From: Megaleporinus macrocephalus
Lineage: Eukaryota > Chordata > Actinopteri > Characiformes > Anostomidae
NCBI GenBank assembly: GCA_021613375.1
Contig: CM038704.1
Coordinates: 35,853,488 to 35,917,487, forward strand
Direction: 5' to 3'
Length of the DNA stretch: 64,000 nucleotides
A program made the translations under genes and the position numbers. Under the pieces are notes generated by a model that saw only the letters and a program-made list of their open reading frames with translations, ran no database searches and was not told the DNA's origin. Each line of letters begins with the position of its first letter. Within the stretch, counting starts at the first letter, position 1. Of this stretch, positions 36,022 through 50,200 are shown piece after piece.

Positions 36022-38260
36022 CTAGGCTCTCTGGTGGTCTGCTTGGGTGCGTGCAGACAGTAGGAAGTTTATCCTGCGGAGGGTGATTTCATGATGGGGA
36101 AAGTTCTGAACCACACGCTGAAGAACCCCACTGACCTGCGGGTACACAACACACACAAACATCCACACATCATAAAGGCAGCTCAAGAATCTCACATATG
36201 AGACTTGAAGAACATGACGTCAAACCTTGACTCTGGAAAGTACACACGGCTGAAGGCAAAATTTGTGATCTGTTTAATGACATAAATCATTATTGCAAAG
36301 ATGTGTTTATCCAGAAAATGTTTTCACAAATATGTCTGAAGTAAATCTTTTTGTCCTTTTGAAATTTATTTCTATATTCTAACATATTAAACTGGCTGTA
36401 ATCCTAAAAAACTGACAATGCCATGTTCAAAGTCACTATAAAATAATTGATATAGATCCACTAAATTCTGTATTAAAATCCAGCAAGTTATCAAAAATCA
36501 TTGACCTGTTCATGTAGTTATATATGTAATGAACACAAACAGACAAACACCACATGCACTAATTCCCAGGAATGTTACAGCACTTGTGTTTAGCAGAAAC
36601 GTGAACAGAGTAAAATAATATACAGATCACTCATTGGTCAATTCAGCTAATAAACCCTGACTTAAATAGCAGGCTGCTAAAATAAACACAAAACTACTGT
36701 AGCTTTATTTTTACAGTACATATGTGAGAAGTTGAGATTCTCTCATCAGCTTTTGACAGCACCAGGCAATAGAAAATGCTCTAGGATCGCTGGTCTTCCA
36801 AAATGTTCTTACCGACTGTAGCCTCTCCTGCTGTTTCTGCATGGTCTGCTCCAGTGCAGCCTCTCCGCCTGCCGTGGCACTATAGCGACCCTCCTTCACC
36901 GCCTGCAGCTGCTTTACTCGAGACTGCAAAGCCAACAGCCGAGCCAGGTTCTACAGCAGACAACAATGGAACGTTAAGTAAGGTTCTGAAGGACTGCAAA
37001 ATGTCCAGTCAGGTTCTACAGCATAGAATTGAAAAATGCCATTCCTTATTTTAGCGCAAAGAGCAGAATGTCAGGTTCTAGAACAAAGAGGAGGGGGCAA
37101 TGCGTTGTCTGACTCTGCAGATGAAAACAATAGGAATCTGACCAGTAAACAGCAGAACACTCAGCAAAGGTTTTAGAGTAGAGCACAAGAGCCCCTTAGA
37201 ACCCAACGTACCAATCTGCTAATCATTAAAACAATGATTGTTTAATGAAACAATGAATGATGAGTTCTATTCTTTTCTACTCTAGAACATACATTTTAAC
37301 TAATTATGCAAAAACAGGAACAGTCGGCACAAATTAATACTGACACTCTCTCTGGTCTCCTGTAGGTCTTGTAGGTCAGTGCCGAGGGCACTGCTGGTGT
37401 TATGAAGATCATTGATCTGCAACTGTTTCCGCTTCAGGCTCTCATTCAGAGAATTCTGCTTCTCCCGCAGCTCCCCTAACACACCATCGCACTCTGCTGT
37501 TTGCTGCATGCACACACACAAACACACACACACACACATTTACTAGAGCTAGGCGTTGCTAGAGGCTTAGCATAAACAGCTGTACCACAGTCAGTTTAGA
37601 GGGTTTCTTAGCTTCTTACATTCACAGTATATTCAATAAATAATTCAATTAATTATTAACCAGAATTGCAATAAGTAACAAAGCCAACCAGTGCAGTTTC
37701 TGCAACATACAATTGCACAGTACAATAAGAAACCAGAGTAGAAGATCTGCCTACCTTTTGTGTTTGTAGGATGTTGCGGCGCAGGGCCTGCAGTGTGTGC
37801 TGGAGGTCGGTGTGTGTGGGGTGTTTACGGTCACTGCGGGCCTGAGCCTCACTGCGAGTGACAATGGTCTCACGTCTGGCAACTACCGCCTCCATGTCCC
37901 TAAGCAACTGCTCCTGCTGCTTTAACAGATGCCCATAACGCACCTGAAACACACAAACACACACATTGACTTGTTTAATACAACATTGGTATGTGAGTCA
38001 AGTATCATTAACCTCACAGGACAGGGATGGGTGAGATTTTGGTGGATTTGGCCACAATCCAGCAGCAAAGGTTTAACAAGTTGTCCTTATTACAGAATAA
38101 TACAAATGCATGCATCAGCAAAGATGACCACAAACACACCTCCATGCGGTGGATCTCTGCTTTCATGGTGTGAATGTCTCCTTTCCCCACCTCCGAGTCC
38201 ACGGCAGAGCGGGTCTCCCGAACCAGCTGAGTTTTCTTCTCCCACAGCATGATCTGACGC
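36022..38260 (-). CDS. ccdc40: CCDC40 exons 16-20: conserved C-terminal coiled coil
   Basis: Exons 38140-38260, 37755-37943, 37345-37503, 36813-36950 and 36022-36135 encode residues 708-947. Conserved pieces are [39 protein letters not shown] and [13 protein letters not shown]. The donor of the 37345-37503 exon is taken at GTCAGT, since the nearer GT at 37345 would break the frame into the next exon; this choice also restores the length seen in human CCDC40. Confidence 0.9.
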
Positions 38261-41200
38261 CTGCACACACAAACACACAGAGTGGGGTGCGTGAAGAGGA
38301 GGATGGTAGAGTGAGTATGGGGGTCCCTTAAATGAGTGCATCTGTGCTGATCGGGTCGGGAATCAAAGCAATAATGAGGATATTGATTAGACTGTAAACA
38401 GTGTAGGGTGGGTGTTATTAGAATGAGTGTGCTAATTGTATGTTTTGTACTTACTCTGCCTCTACCAGGCTGTTAAGCAGTCTCTCCTTCTCCTCCTGAA
38501 GCTTCTCGAGACGCAACTGCATCTCCACAGACTCCCGCTCGGCATCCTATTTGCACAAACACAGTTTCTCTAACATTCCACGACACTACACTCAGCAAAC
38601 AAACAGCAAGAAAACATGACCCTAGGTCTTGTGGAAGTTCTACATATGTCAGTGACTCTGAATATAAGCCTAAGCAGGTTCAGGGCAGTTACTGGGAATG
38701 GGAAACAGTGGCAGCAGCTCAAGGTGTCAAGACTCTAAACACTGTAAAACTGACACATACAAGCACAGATACATGATAAAGACTGTTACAAAAAAAAATA
38801 AAACATAAGGAATGTCTTTCAGAAGTTGTCAAAAATGTCAACTGCTCTAAGCTTAGTGCTCAGCTTTTTCTGGCCTAGCGCAAAACAGTCTGTGACATAC
38901 TGTTTCATTTTTAAAACAATATCTGTTAATTACAAGTTTTATATTTACCACTTCAGTTATTTCCCTGTTAACAGCAGTTTTACAGTGTAGATCTCTTCCA
39001 CATCCAAAACATTGTGTATACATAAGTGTACCTTTAGCTGGTGGATAAAGATGTTCTCCATCAGGCTGTTACTTTGTTGTAGTTCTTGGCTCTGCTGCTT
39101 GTTTTGGCTCAGTAGTGAGTTCAGTTTCTGCAGGTCCAGCATTAGAGCTTTAGAGTGTCGCTCCAACTCAGATAAACCACGCTGCTCCTGCTCTATTTGA
39201 CCTTTACAAATACACATGCAGGTGATGCCACATGATGAGGTGAGTCTACAGAGCTGTTTATTATACTATTATTTATCTTTATGTTTTTTTTCAGGACTGA
39301 AAAGTCTAGACTGTGTAGGTAACCCAGAGAAAATCACTATTTGGTTACTGGAGTGAATACTAGGGTTAGGACATGCATGTCAAACCAGGTTCTGTTCTTC
39401 TGTTTTTATTATATATGTTAGGGGTGTGTTTAAAAAATCTATTTTCGATTCAAATCTTCATTTGAATAATCCGATATCGATTCGCATAAACCCGAGATCG
39501 ACCTTTAAAATTAGCATTCCACATTTTGGATTCAGAAACCATGACAGTATATAATATATATATATATGGTGCATTTAATTATTACACACTTACCTACAAA
39601 TAACACATATGGAACACATTAGGCCTATTATTACATTTAGACACATATGTAGATACATATCTCTATATCTCTATATTGGATATACATATACTCACTCTCT
39701 GTCCTGATTTTCCTTTGTTCTAGTATAGTAAGTTGCGTGTGCAGGTTCAGTACTGCGCTACTCTGGGCCTGTCTCTCCTGGCTCAGTCTCACCAGCTCCC
39801 CCTGCTGCCAGAGCCAGAACTGCTGCTGCTCTTTAATCTCTGCCCCCACCTCCTCCAGCTGCTTACTGAGGGTGCTGGCCTGGATCTCCAGAGGACCCAG
39901 GTCTTCATGCTGTTTAGACAAACACACACACAATCAAAGCATTCTTTTTTGTATGTCCTACATCTGAACTTACATTGAAAAAGGACATCTTTACAGTGAT
40001 ATTAGTGAAAAATAGTCAGAGTGGTTCATGTGCTACACAATGACTTTTGAACATGATAAAGCATAAAAAGCGTAAGTCTAGGTTTTAGGTTTTTGCCAAT
40101 ATGTTCATTAAAATCAAAGATGTAGTTGGTTGGTGTTTTTTACATATTGGAAATATCCACAGTATGGTCAGAAAAGTATCTGCTGACTTATTGTGAAATA
40201 CTTTATCGCAACAACAATAAATATGGTCATATTGCCCAGTTTTAAGTATGATTCATGTGTAAAGTACACTATATATATCCAAAGGTTGCAGAGACACCTG
40301 CTCCTCCAGCATTTCTTGAAGGCATTAATAGTTTTTCCTCCACTGCTGCAGTAACAGCTTTACACTAAAAGATGTGAGGATTATATTGCATTCAGCCACA
40401 ACAGATTGGATGATAAGATTCATTAGTTCTTAAAGGTATTGGACTGAGCCTCAGCACTGTGCAGAACACAGTTCCAATTCTCCACACCCGTATGCTGGGG
40501 GACTTCCTACCCCTCTAGAACATAGTCTGATCTTAGGCTCATGTGCAGCTTCTGTAAAGCGCCCCATTGTATTGGCACAAGCTGTCAGCAATGCGTGACC
40601 TGAAGTGGCTGAATTAACTCTGTCTGGATACTTTTAGACATATAGTGATGTAAAATGTGGACTGGTTGCCATGTTTTCTGACCCCTGTGCTGGCTACAAT
40701 CTGCTGGATCTTCTTGTTGTAGACATTGATGGTAGCCTGTTTGCGTTCAATGGCGGTGGTGCGTTTGACCCCCTCAGCCTCACTGGCAGTTAGCAACTGG
40801 TGACGACGCTTCATTTCTTCTTCCAGGTCAGCCTGTAGGCCAGTCAGAGCCTCCAGACGCAGCATCACCTGGCTGGCCTCCAGGGTTACTGCAGCCAGTT
40901 CATTCTCCAGCTTAGACAGCTGAGCCTCCTGACAGAAACAAATAAAGCAGGTTAAACAATAGGAGGGTATAAACACAATAGTGAATAATATCCTGCAGTG
41001 AACAGTTTTCAAGATTTCAAGATACACCAAATCACAAAAAAAACCAAAATAATAAAAAGGTGTTTAGTAATTATTTAAATGTTGTCAGCAATTTAGTGGT
41101 GATTAAAGTATTAGCAGTGATTTAGTGGTGAATTAAGCGTTAGTGGTGTTTAAGTGTTAGCGGTCATTTTGTGATGATTTAAGTGTTAGTTGTGTGTAAG

Positions 41201-44200
41201 AGTTAGTGGTGTTTAAGTGTTAGTAGTGATTTAAGTGTTAGTAGTGATTTAAGTGTTAGTGGTGATTTAAGTGTTAGTGGTGTTTAATTGTTATTAATGA
41301 TTTAAGTGTTAGTAGTGATTTAAGTGTTAGTGGTGATTTAATTGTTAGTAGTGATTTAAGTGTTAGTGGTGATTTAAGTGTTAGTGGTGTTTAATTGTTA
41401 TAAATGATTTAAGTGTTAGTAGTGATTTAAGTGTAAGTGGTGATTTAAGTGTTAGTGGTGATTTAATTGTTAGTAGTGATTTAAGTGTTAATGGTGATTT
41501 AAGTGTTAGTAGTGATTTAAGTGTTAGTGGTGTTTAATTGTTATTAATTATTTAAGTGTTAGTGTTGATTTAATTGTTATTAGTAATTTAAGGGTTAGTA
41601 GTGATTTAAGGGTTAGTAGTGATTTAAGTGTTAGTGGTGATTTAATTGTTAGTAGTGATTTAAGGGTTAGTGGTGATTTAAGTGTTAGTGGTGATTTAAT
41701 TGTTATTAGTAATTTAAGGGTTAGTAGTGATTTAAGGGTTAGTGGTGGTATAAGTGTTAGCGGTGATTTAAGGGTTAGTAGTGATTTAAGGGTTAGTGGT
41801 GGTATAAGTGTTAGTGGTGACTTAATTGTTAGTAGTGATTTAAGGGTTAGTGGTGGTATAATTGTTAGCGGTGATGATTTATGTTTCAGTGGTGTTGCTT
41901 GTAGCTGTTGTTTTAAAGCTGTTACCAGTGCGCACACAGATTGACTGCAGAAAATATAATACAATGCCCCACATGACTGCAAGAAGCTGAAAGCTTTTAT
42001 TTCAGCAGGTTTCCTATTCCACCATAAATGATGTAGCCGGCAACGTAATGCTGCAGAATGTAACTGTTGCACAATTTGAGGGAATAGGAAAATAATGACA
42101 TTCTCTGTTTCGCAATGATCCATGTCTTGAGTGTTTCATCATACCTTTACAAGGGTTGACCTTTCAAAGTAAACAACTGTAACATTAATGTGAAGTGTCA
42201 TCTCAGGGTTGAATGTTGCTAAGTTAATCCACAGGACAGTAAAAGAAAACCACCCGTCATTGTGAAGTACCTTGGTACCAAGGTCAGCTCATTCTCCAAA
42301 AAGTTGTATGCCTCAATAGTTTTCTATGCTTTTATTAGTGTAATCATGTAAAAGGATATCTGGAAGAGAACGTGGTTTGTATATCAGCTGCGTCAACAGA
42401 TTCAGTTAAATTAAAGGCTTCTGGATTACATTTAACATATATTGTAACTTTCTGTGTGAATCTCTCTATTATATTATCATCTAAATTAGCATATCACGCC
42501 TCCATCTAGTCAATTCTGCTCTTTACTTTCTGCCCTTAATCTGGATTATGCACATTATTGAATTCACTTGACTGTAAACGATATATTACCGGTAATGGTA
42601 ATGTGACATTGTTACTTTATTGGATATAATCTGACAATGCATAACAGAATCAAATTGAATGTTAAATATTGTAGTTTAACAGCTGTAGGAAAAACTAAGT
42701 GAGGATTTAAGTAAGTCATTCCTTGAGGTGGCTTGGAATAAATTTTATTTTGTGAATATATGGTGATAAATTCTACAATTTTGAAAACTTGAATTGTGTC
42801 CTATGTGTGTGTGAGAGAGTGAGAGAGTGAGAAAGAGAGAGAGAGAGAACCTCACCCTGTCTCTCTGATGTGCAGCGGCCTTGTTGGTGAGATGTTTGGA
42901 GTATTTAGCTGCGTTATCATGGGTGAGTTGCTCCTGCATCTTCCTCACAATCTTCTCCTCTAGATCCAAACGCACTGACGACTCCTTCTCCAACTGCTTC
43001 CTCAGAACAGTCAACTCAGACTGACATGCACCACACTCCTACAGAGAAAGAGAGAGAACACAACACATTCCTATTAAAGTGGTAGGATGGTCAAACATCT
43101 TTTAAAATTAAACTAATTGAAAATAAAATGAATGCATTACTCTGCTGTGCACTTCTCTGATCACTCAGAGGACAGTTTACAAGGTACTATTTTATACCTC
43201 TTTTATATTACTGTTTGTAACGTATGTGGTGCTTTTTAATGGCTTTAGTCTCACAAGCTGGACTATCATCAGAGAACCTGTCTATATGGATTATATCAAT
43301 TATATTATATTGATTTAGGATTAATTAAAGCAATTCATAACAGCAAATATTTACTTCACATACATGAATTTTGTAACTACAATTAAAAAGATAATCAGGT
43401 AATTCATTAATGTAATAACAATTATTCAATAGATCCTGCTGGTGTGGGTTTCCTCTCTTTCAGTGATGCTCACAAACTTGTACAGAATCTGCCAAACCAT
43501 GTTCATCATTCAATTCTCAAGTTCATTGTTAAAACCCTAGAGCTTAATGAATTTTGCAACCAAACGTGGCCAAGAACTGCCCTCTATTTAACTCCACATG
43601 TAAAATAACCAACTGAAAAGCTTTTAGAGATCCAGCAATAATCTCACTCTAAAACTCTAGAAAAAGCTACTTGCAGCAACTACTTGCAGTCTTGTATATA
43701 ATCGGACAGTTACAACCCGTTGCATAGAATTGTGCTTAAAATGGCAATGTAAGTTGTTTCAGAGGAGCATCCGATGCTGAGGAAAAGCATCTGATCCTTT
43801 TTCCTGATCATTTTATTGTTTACTTTATTTCTCATGTTGACAGTGGCCCACGGAAACCGATTATTAGTTGTAAATTCCCAAACAACAGTGTGTAACAACA
43901 ATATATATATTGACTACGGAATGTGTGAGTGTGAATGTGTTCCTCACCACGGTCACCCTGTTCAGGCTCTTCTCTGTCTCCTGCAGAGTGCGTGAGTATG
44001 TGCTGTACAGGGCCTGAAGCGCCTCCTGCTGGCTGTTCGACTGTGTGATGAGTTTGCGGTAGGTGGCACTGTTGAGCTGTGCCCGGTTTAGCAATACAGT
44101 TAGCAGTTCGTTACTCTCTTGCTCCTTTGTGATTGATCGCTTGAAGCCTTCCGCCTGTGTGTCCAAGGAACGCACCTGCTGATTGGCCAGTCTGGGGAGG

Positions 44201-47200
44201 TGAAAGGGCAGGAGGACAACCAAGCAGGAATTTTATGAAGAAATAATGTGTTTTTATTTATTTGTTATAAGTTGCTTCTATGACTAAGCACACTAAAAGT
44301 CACCTCAGACAGACAGACAGACAGACACACCTGAGCGCCTCCTGCATGGCAGTGAAAGCCTCGTCTCTCCTCTTCATGCCAATTAGGCTGCTGTTCCACT
44401 GCTGCAGCAGCTGCTTACGCTCCACAGTCAGAGAGTCCATCTCCAACTGAGCCTGGTGGCCACACATATACACACAAGCACACACGTAGACACATGACAT
44501 ATAATCATATAATGTGTGTAATTACGTTAACATATCCTCCACAGGTGAAACACCTTAACACATGTTGATGCACAAGTGTTTATTTGGTGAACATATGAGG
44601 GAAAAGACATTGGGTGCGTCCAAAATCACCTACTTGCCTACTATTCAGTAGGCAAAATCAGCTAGTGTGTCCAAATACTAAGTAGTCATCAAGTAGTAGG
44701 TTACGATACCCGGATGATCTACTGAATTGCGAGCCATTTTTATGTATGCAACCGCAGCACACTGTGCTATCCCATAATTCAACTGAAGCCACGGATGAAT
44801 TCAAAGCGGAGGGAAAAAAGCAGGCAGAAAGCATACCACCTGCTAGTGGACTACCACCACAAAAGTTAACGCTACTTCTGAAGTAAAAAAAAATATTAAG
44901 TTCCTGCTGATTTGTCGACACCGTATGAGTACAAATTCAGAAAAAACGCAGGTGCGTGTCACAAAATCTAAATTATTATCTAATATGATGTCAGTAAAAG
45001 GGGCTTTCAATAAGTATCAGGACTTTTATAGTGGTGGTCTAACGTCTTGCGTCACAGGACGTGGGTAAGACAGCGGATGTAGTATGTCCGAGATTGCTTG
45101 CATATTAAAAACCTAGTATAGCGCACTGAAACTGCCAGCAGTCCCTTACGAGGTTAAATGACATCCAATATATGACACTCTAATCGCAAATAAATTCTTT
45201 TCTGAAAATGATTGCTGGAGGCCAGATCATTGTGCTGTGAGGCGACAGTACTAACCCCTACACCACGGTGCTGCCTACTGTTTTCTCCTTCTGCAGATTA
45301 CACATGATAATTACTGTGTGATTATTGTAATTTTATATAGACTATTTATGCATTTGTGGGCTTTTCCTACATATGTACGTGATTTTATGGATATGTCGTA
45401 CATGTGCTACAGCACACACAGGATTGATTAACCGTCTTCTCCTGCGCATGACACTTAACATTAGTCACGTGCCATAAGCCTCTGTGGTGGAACCCATTAG
45501 ACCCACAGAGTTATGTGGGAATGCAGACCTCTACCAGGACATATTATCTTATGGTCTTATTAGTTCATATTATCTTATTAACATGGCACTGCATCACGCA
45601 TTCAGTTGCCTTAAAGTATGTGGAGATGTTCACTGTATGTGCACTGTATGACTCACTGTTATCTGGACTAAATCAAGAATGAGCGCTTCTTAGCTCGCTC
45701 ACTCAGAGGACAAGTAACAAGGACTTTAGGAGGTGTTATCATCAGAAAAGCATGTAACTTGACTGGGTGTTCAAAAATATGCATACTGGGTAAATATTTT
45801 CTGCATCTAAAAGCAATTCTTCTTCTATAATGTAGCACATTAATGTTTACTCAACTTGCTCCTTTTAGAGCACTTTAAGTACTTTAGATTTAAGCTTTAT
45901 TTATGCGTGACTGGACTGAAGTCAGTCAGCCTGGACATCAACGTCTGTACACAGCTAGCTGTCAATAAAGGTCTCAATAAACATGTTATCGTTTACATGT
46001 TTTTGCTTTTAACACAATGCATAAAAATTGACCAAATAAGAATGTTCTCTTTGTTGCGATGTAAGCACATGCTTGTGAAAGCTAACAGATGTGGAAAGTT
46101 ATTCTGCTTAAACACAGAGCATTTCTGCTATAGAGAGCCATTCTCTGTAACACAGTCATATTAAGTATGTGATTGTCTGCAATCACATGTAGTTTTAGCA
46201 GCGTGTTCAAATGTGAGAGAGTTCCTGACCTCAGCTAAGGTCTCTTTAGCTGCCTGTGTCTCCTCAGCCTGTGCAAGTGTCTGAGCCTCATACAGAGCGA
46301 TCTGCTCCCTCAGCTTCTCCACTTGCTTCACTAGGCGCTCCACATACAGGTCCTACAACAGCCAATTAACACATTACACATCATTCACATCAGTGGTATA
46401 TACTCTGGTTAATTAATTCAATAAACCATGTAAACCAAGTTAGCTGACTACATGAAGTGAACAGCCTTCCAGGATCTGACCTGTTCGTGCTTCTGTTGTT
46501 CTGCCTGCAGTTTCTCGGCCTTCGCTTTGCGTGTTGCGTTCTTCATGGCAGTGATATCAGAGCGAAGGTCAGAAGTCACTTCCTGCATGTAGAGCAGACG
46601 CAGGGCCAGCTTCTCCACCTCTGACTGCAGCTCTGACACTGAGACACCGCACAGACATAAAAAGGGGAATATACTATTAGAAAACAGATAGTTCCAGTTC
46701 TAAAATCTGATTGGCTGGGCATGTGCATTTGAACTAATCTTAATATTCCAGTATTTGTAAGGTTAATTGTTGATAATAACTGAAAACTGTTCAATAATGC
46801 GAAACACACAGCATGCAGAGGAGCACTTTTAAAAATATGTATTATTAAAGAAAATCATGTGTTAGGAACCCATTTTCAGGATTTATATATATATAATATA
46901 TATTAATAAAATATATGTTGTAATATACATTGTTGGGAGCGAGACATGTAACCGTAACCTGTCTAATGGAGTGGACAGTGAGTGGACACAGTGTCTAAGA
47001 ACTCCAGCGGCACTCCTGTGTCTGATCTGCTCGTACCAGCACAATACACACTAATACACCATTATGTCAGCTACACTAAGAATGATCCACCACCCATATT
47101 ATACCTGCTCTCTGGTGGTTGTGTGGGTGTTCTGATCATTGAAGAACAGGTTAACAAAGTTTATGGAGAAACAGATGGACTACAGTGTGCAATTGTAGAA

Positions 47201-50200
47201 TTACAAAGTGCACCTACATGTTAACTGGAGCTGTAATCAATCAAGTCATTATGCTGTTAATGGAATAATCTTTATACAGCCACAAGAGTGGATATTTGGA
47301 TATGGAGTGGATACGTTATCACTCAGCACCAGCATGCTAAGGTGCTCACCCTGTGTGCGCTGCGTGCTGGTCTGTCTTGCTACAGTCCTGTACCGGCTTC
47401 TGACATGCTCCAGCTGTTCCTGAGCCTGTCTCCGCTGGACGCTGGCCTGCGCGCTGGCCTCATGACGACCTTCCAGAAACGCTTGCAGCCTGGCCAGCTC
47501 CTGTTGTACAGAGTACAGCTCCACACCCAAATTCTCCCTCCGGCTGCCCTCCGCTCGCTCCAGTGCCACCTGGTGGAACACAGAGCCTTAATATCTGAGT
47601 TTGAGTGCGCCAGATCAATTGTTGTTGATGGTTTAAGTGTAAATGAGTTACCCAACCTCTAAAGATAACACACTTCTACTCATTTTAGTATACAATTACT
47701 GTTTAAAACATACTGGGGAAAATTGCAGTCTGTGCAAATGTTATCATACCGTGTTATATTTCCTGTTTATTTGTTTCCAGTATGTTAAATTTGAGATAGA
47801 CAGAAATTATGCACATTTAAGTGTGTTCCCTGTTTTCACTTAGAAAATCCACTAAACATGGCATTCGATCAAGGTTGTAACTTCTGCATACAACTATATA
47901 CCACACATACAAAAACACAGTTTTAAGGCATTACGTTCTATATTATGTGTAGCTGAGAATCATTTTTATGGTTTTGACAATGTGGACTTTTATTCAGTTT
48001 CTAGTTGGTTGTTTAGATTGACAGTTAGGTTCAGAACTTGGTCCTGTGGGTGGAATAGAGGAATTTTGTTGGACTGTATTCAGTTTGGGGACAAAATGTC
48101 AAGCCTGAGCCTGCACAGACACAGAAAAAGCTTAGTTCTAAATAACTGGTTACTAAACCCTGAACTTGTATTCTCTATTTTTGCAAATATTTGCTTATGT
48201 TTAGATATGTTTAGTATAAGTAACTGAAATTTTTATACCTTTTCACGGAGCTCAAGATCGAGTCTCTCCAGTTGTTTTGTGAGCTGATTTTTCAGGGCAG
48301 ACTGGAATCTCTTCATCAGAGGCTGCAGTGAACATAATGGATTTTATATTACATTGTTATATTAGTAATTATTTTCAAATTGACAAACAATTTAGATATA
48401 GGGTTTTGTTCTGACAGCAGTGAAATATGTGAAAGGTAATGTTACACACATGCTCAGGGTCCAACACTATGAGCTCCTCGTCATCATCCTCTTCACTCTC
48501 ATTGTTCTGCATCATCCTGCTTCTCTCCTCTGACTCTCCGTCCATAAGAGTCATCTGGAAGGAGAGGATTTACACAGAATACGAGAAGTCTGACTAAAAA
48601 AAACTGGGCTGATAAAACAGTATTGTTTTGGGCACTACAGACACTGCACATATGAAAAAAACATGTGACAGAAGTTTTTGGCCTTTAGGCATAAAACCTA
48701 ATTCCTCTGCAGCTCTATTACCGTGGAATTGGCCAGCGTGAAGTGTAGAGATGAGGCCGGAGGATCAGGCAGGTCACCACTGTCCCACTCTAGAACACGC
48801 AGCACATATCAGTTAAGAAAAATGTCATATTTCCATTAGACACCAATATACATATAAGTCGATTTGACGATTACTTAAAAACACAGTATGAGGTACACTG
48901 TACAGCAGAACAAAACATGAAGGTTCAGGTCAGTTAAAATACTGCCTTTTACTACAATTAACTGATAAACATATTGCATAGGTAGTGCCGTCTCAAGCAG
49001 CCTGTCTCTTTGCACAGAGAGATGAGGGCAGAGACTCATCACACTCCTTGTGGTTTCTTTCTTTTTTCACAGTTTTATTTTATTTTTTTCAATTTTCTAG
49101 TTACTATTGCAAACGGCTGTACTACTATTTTGATTTCTAAACATGATATATGGTTATTGTCATTATAGTTTAAAGGTGCTACTGAAAGTAAAACTGTATG
49201 TACATTGTCATAACTAAATAAGGAGGGCTCAGTACAAAGAACTGGCATACAGTGAACATCAAATCCTGCATTTATAAAAAAGGACTCTAAAACAGGCCCA
49301 AATTGTTACATAACAGACTCAATAATATTTACACCACCAACATTTATACACAACCACAGCAGATGTGAAAAATCTACATTCCACGCAATGAAGATGATGT
49401 TGGCACCTTTCATTCCCTTCACAAGGAACTGGACTGTCAGTGATGCATAGTTGATGTTCATCTTTAAATATGTCTGAAGTCAGCTTCCTGTTAGCCAACT
49501 TCTTAATCAAGTGATCTGTTCCACCATAAGTGATACAGTTTACACAAACACCAGAATGTAACTGCAGTATCATTTAAGGTGAAACAGAAAATTTGCAAAA
49601 CAAGCTAGCGAACAGGAACTTTAGCAACTTTAATTTAACAACTTCAATTTAACACTGATTCAGCATTTAACACTGAACAGACAAGCTGTTCCACCATTAT
49701 TAGCACCACAAGTCTAACAGCAACCTATAAGTATTTAGTTACTTAGTATCAGCAGAACATTTTGAAAATTTATAGTAAGTAACAAAGGAAGTAGCTAGTA
49801 TAAGTAACGTAGGCTACTAGCAAGTTCCAAGTAACTAGTGTAGGTAACTAAATAGTATGGAGACTGAGTTTATTTACACTGTGGTTCATTTTATTTAGTC
49901 TATTTCAACATGTTGCTTCTGTGTAATCGTCGCAGTGCTTCACTGAACTGCCAGCCAAACAGAGCAGAGCTCATCAAAATGATCTGACCAAAATAAGGAA
50001 AACAGATATTTTATTCTTGGACAGATATTTAAATAATAATTGATAACTTTATGCTTCATAAATGCATTCTATGGTATAATTAATGACTGGAATAAGAGTA
50101 GCAGTGTAATTTGTCAACTGTTGAAATACAAGCACATTTAGGGTGAAGGCACACTAATACCAACCTGAATGTGTGTGAGAAGCTGGCTCATCAGCACTGG

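Noticed and set aside
47288..47662. Plus-strand ORF of 124 codons
   Set aside because: Antisense shadow of CCDC40 exon 6.
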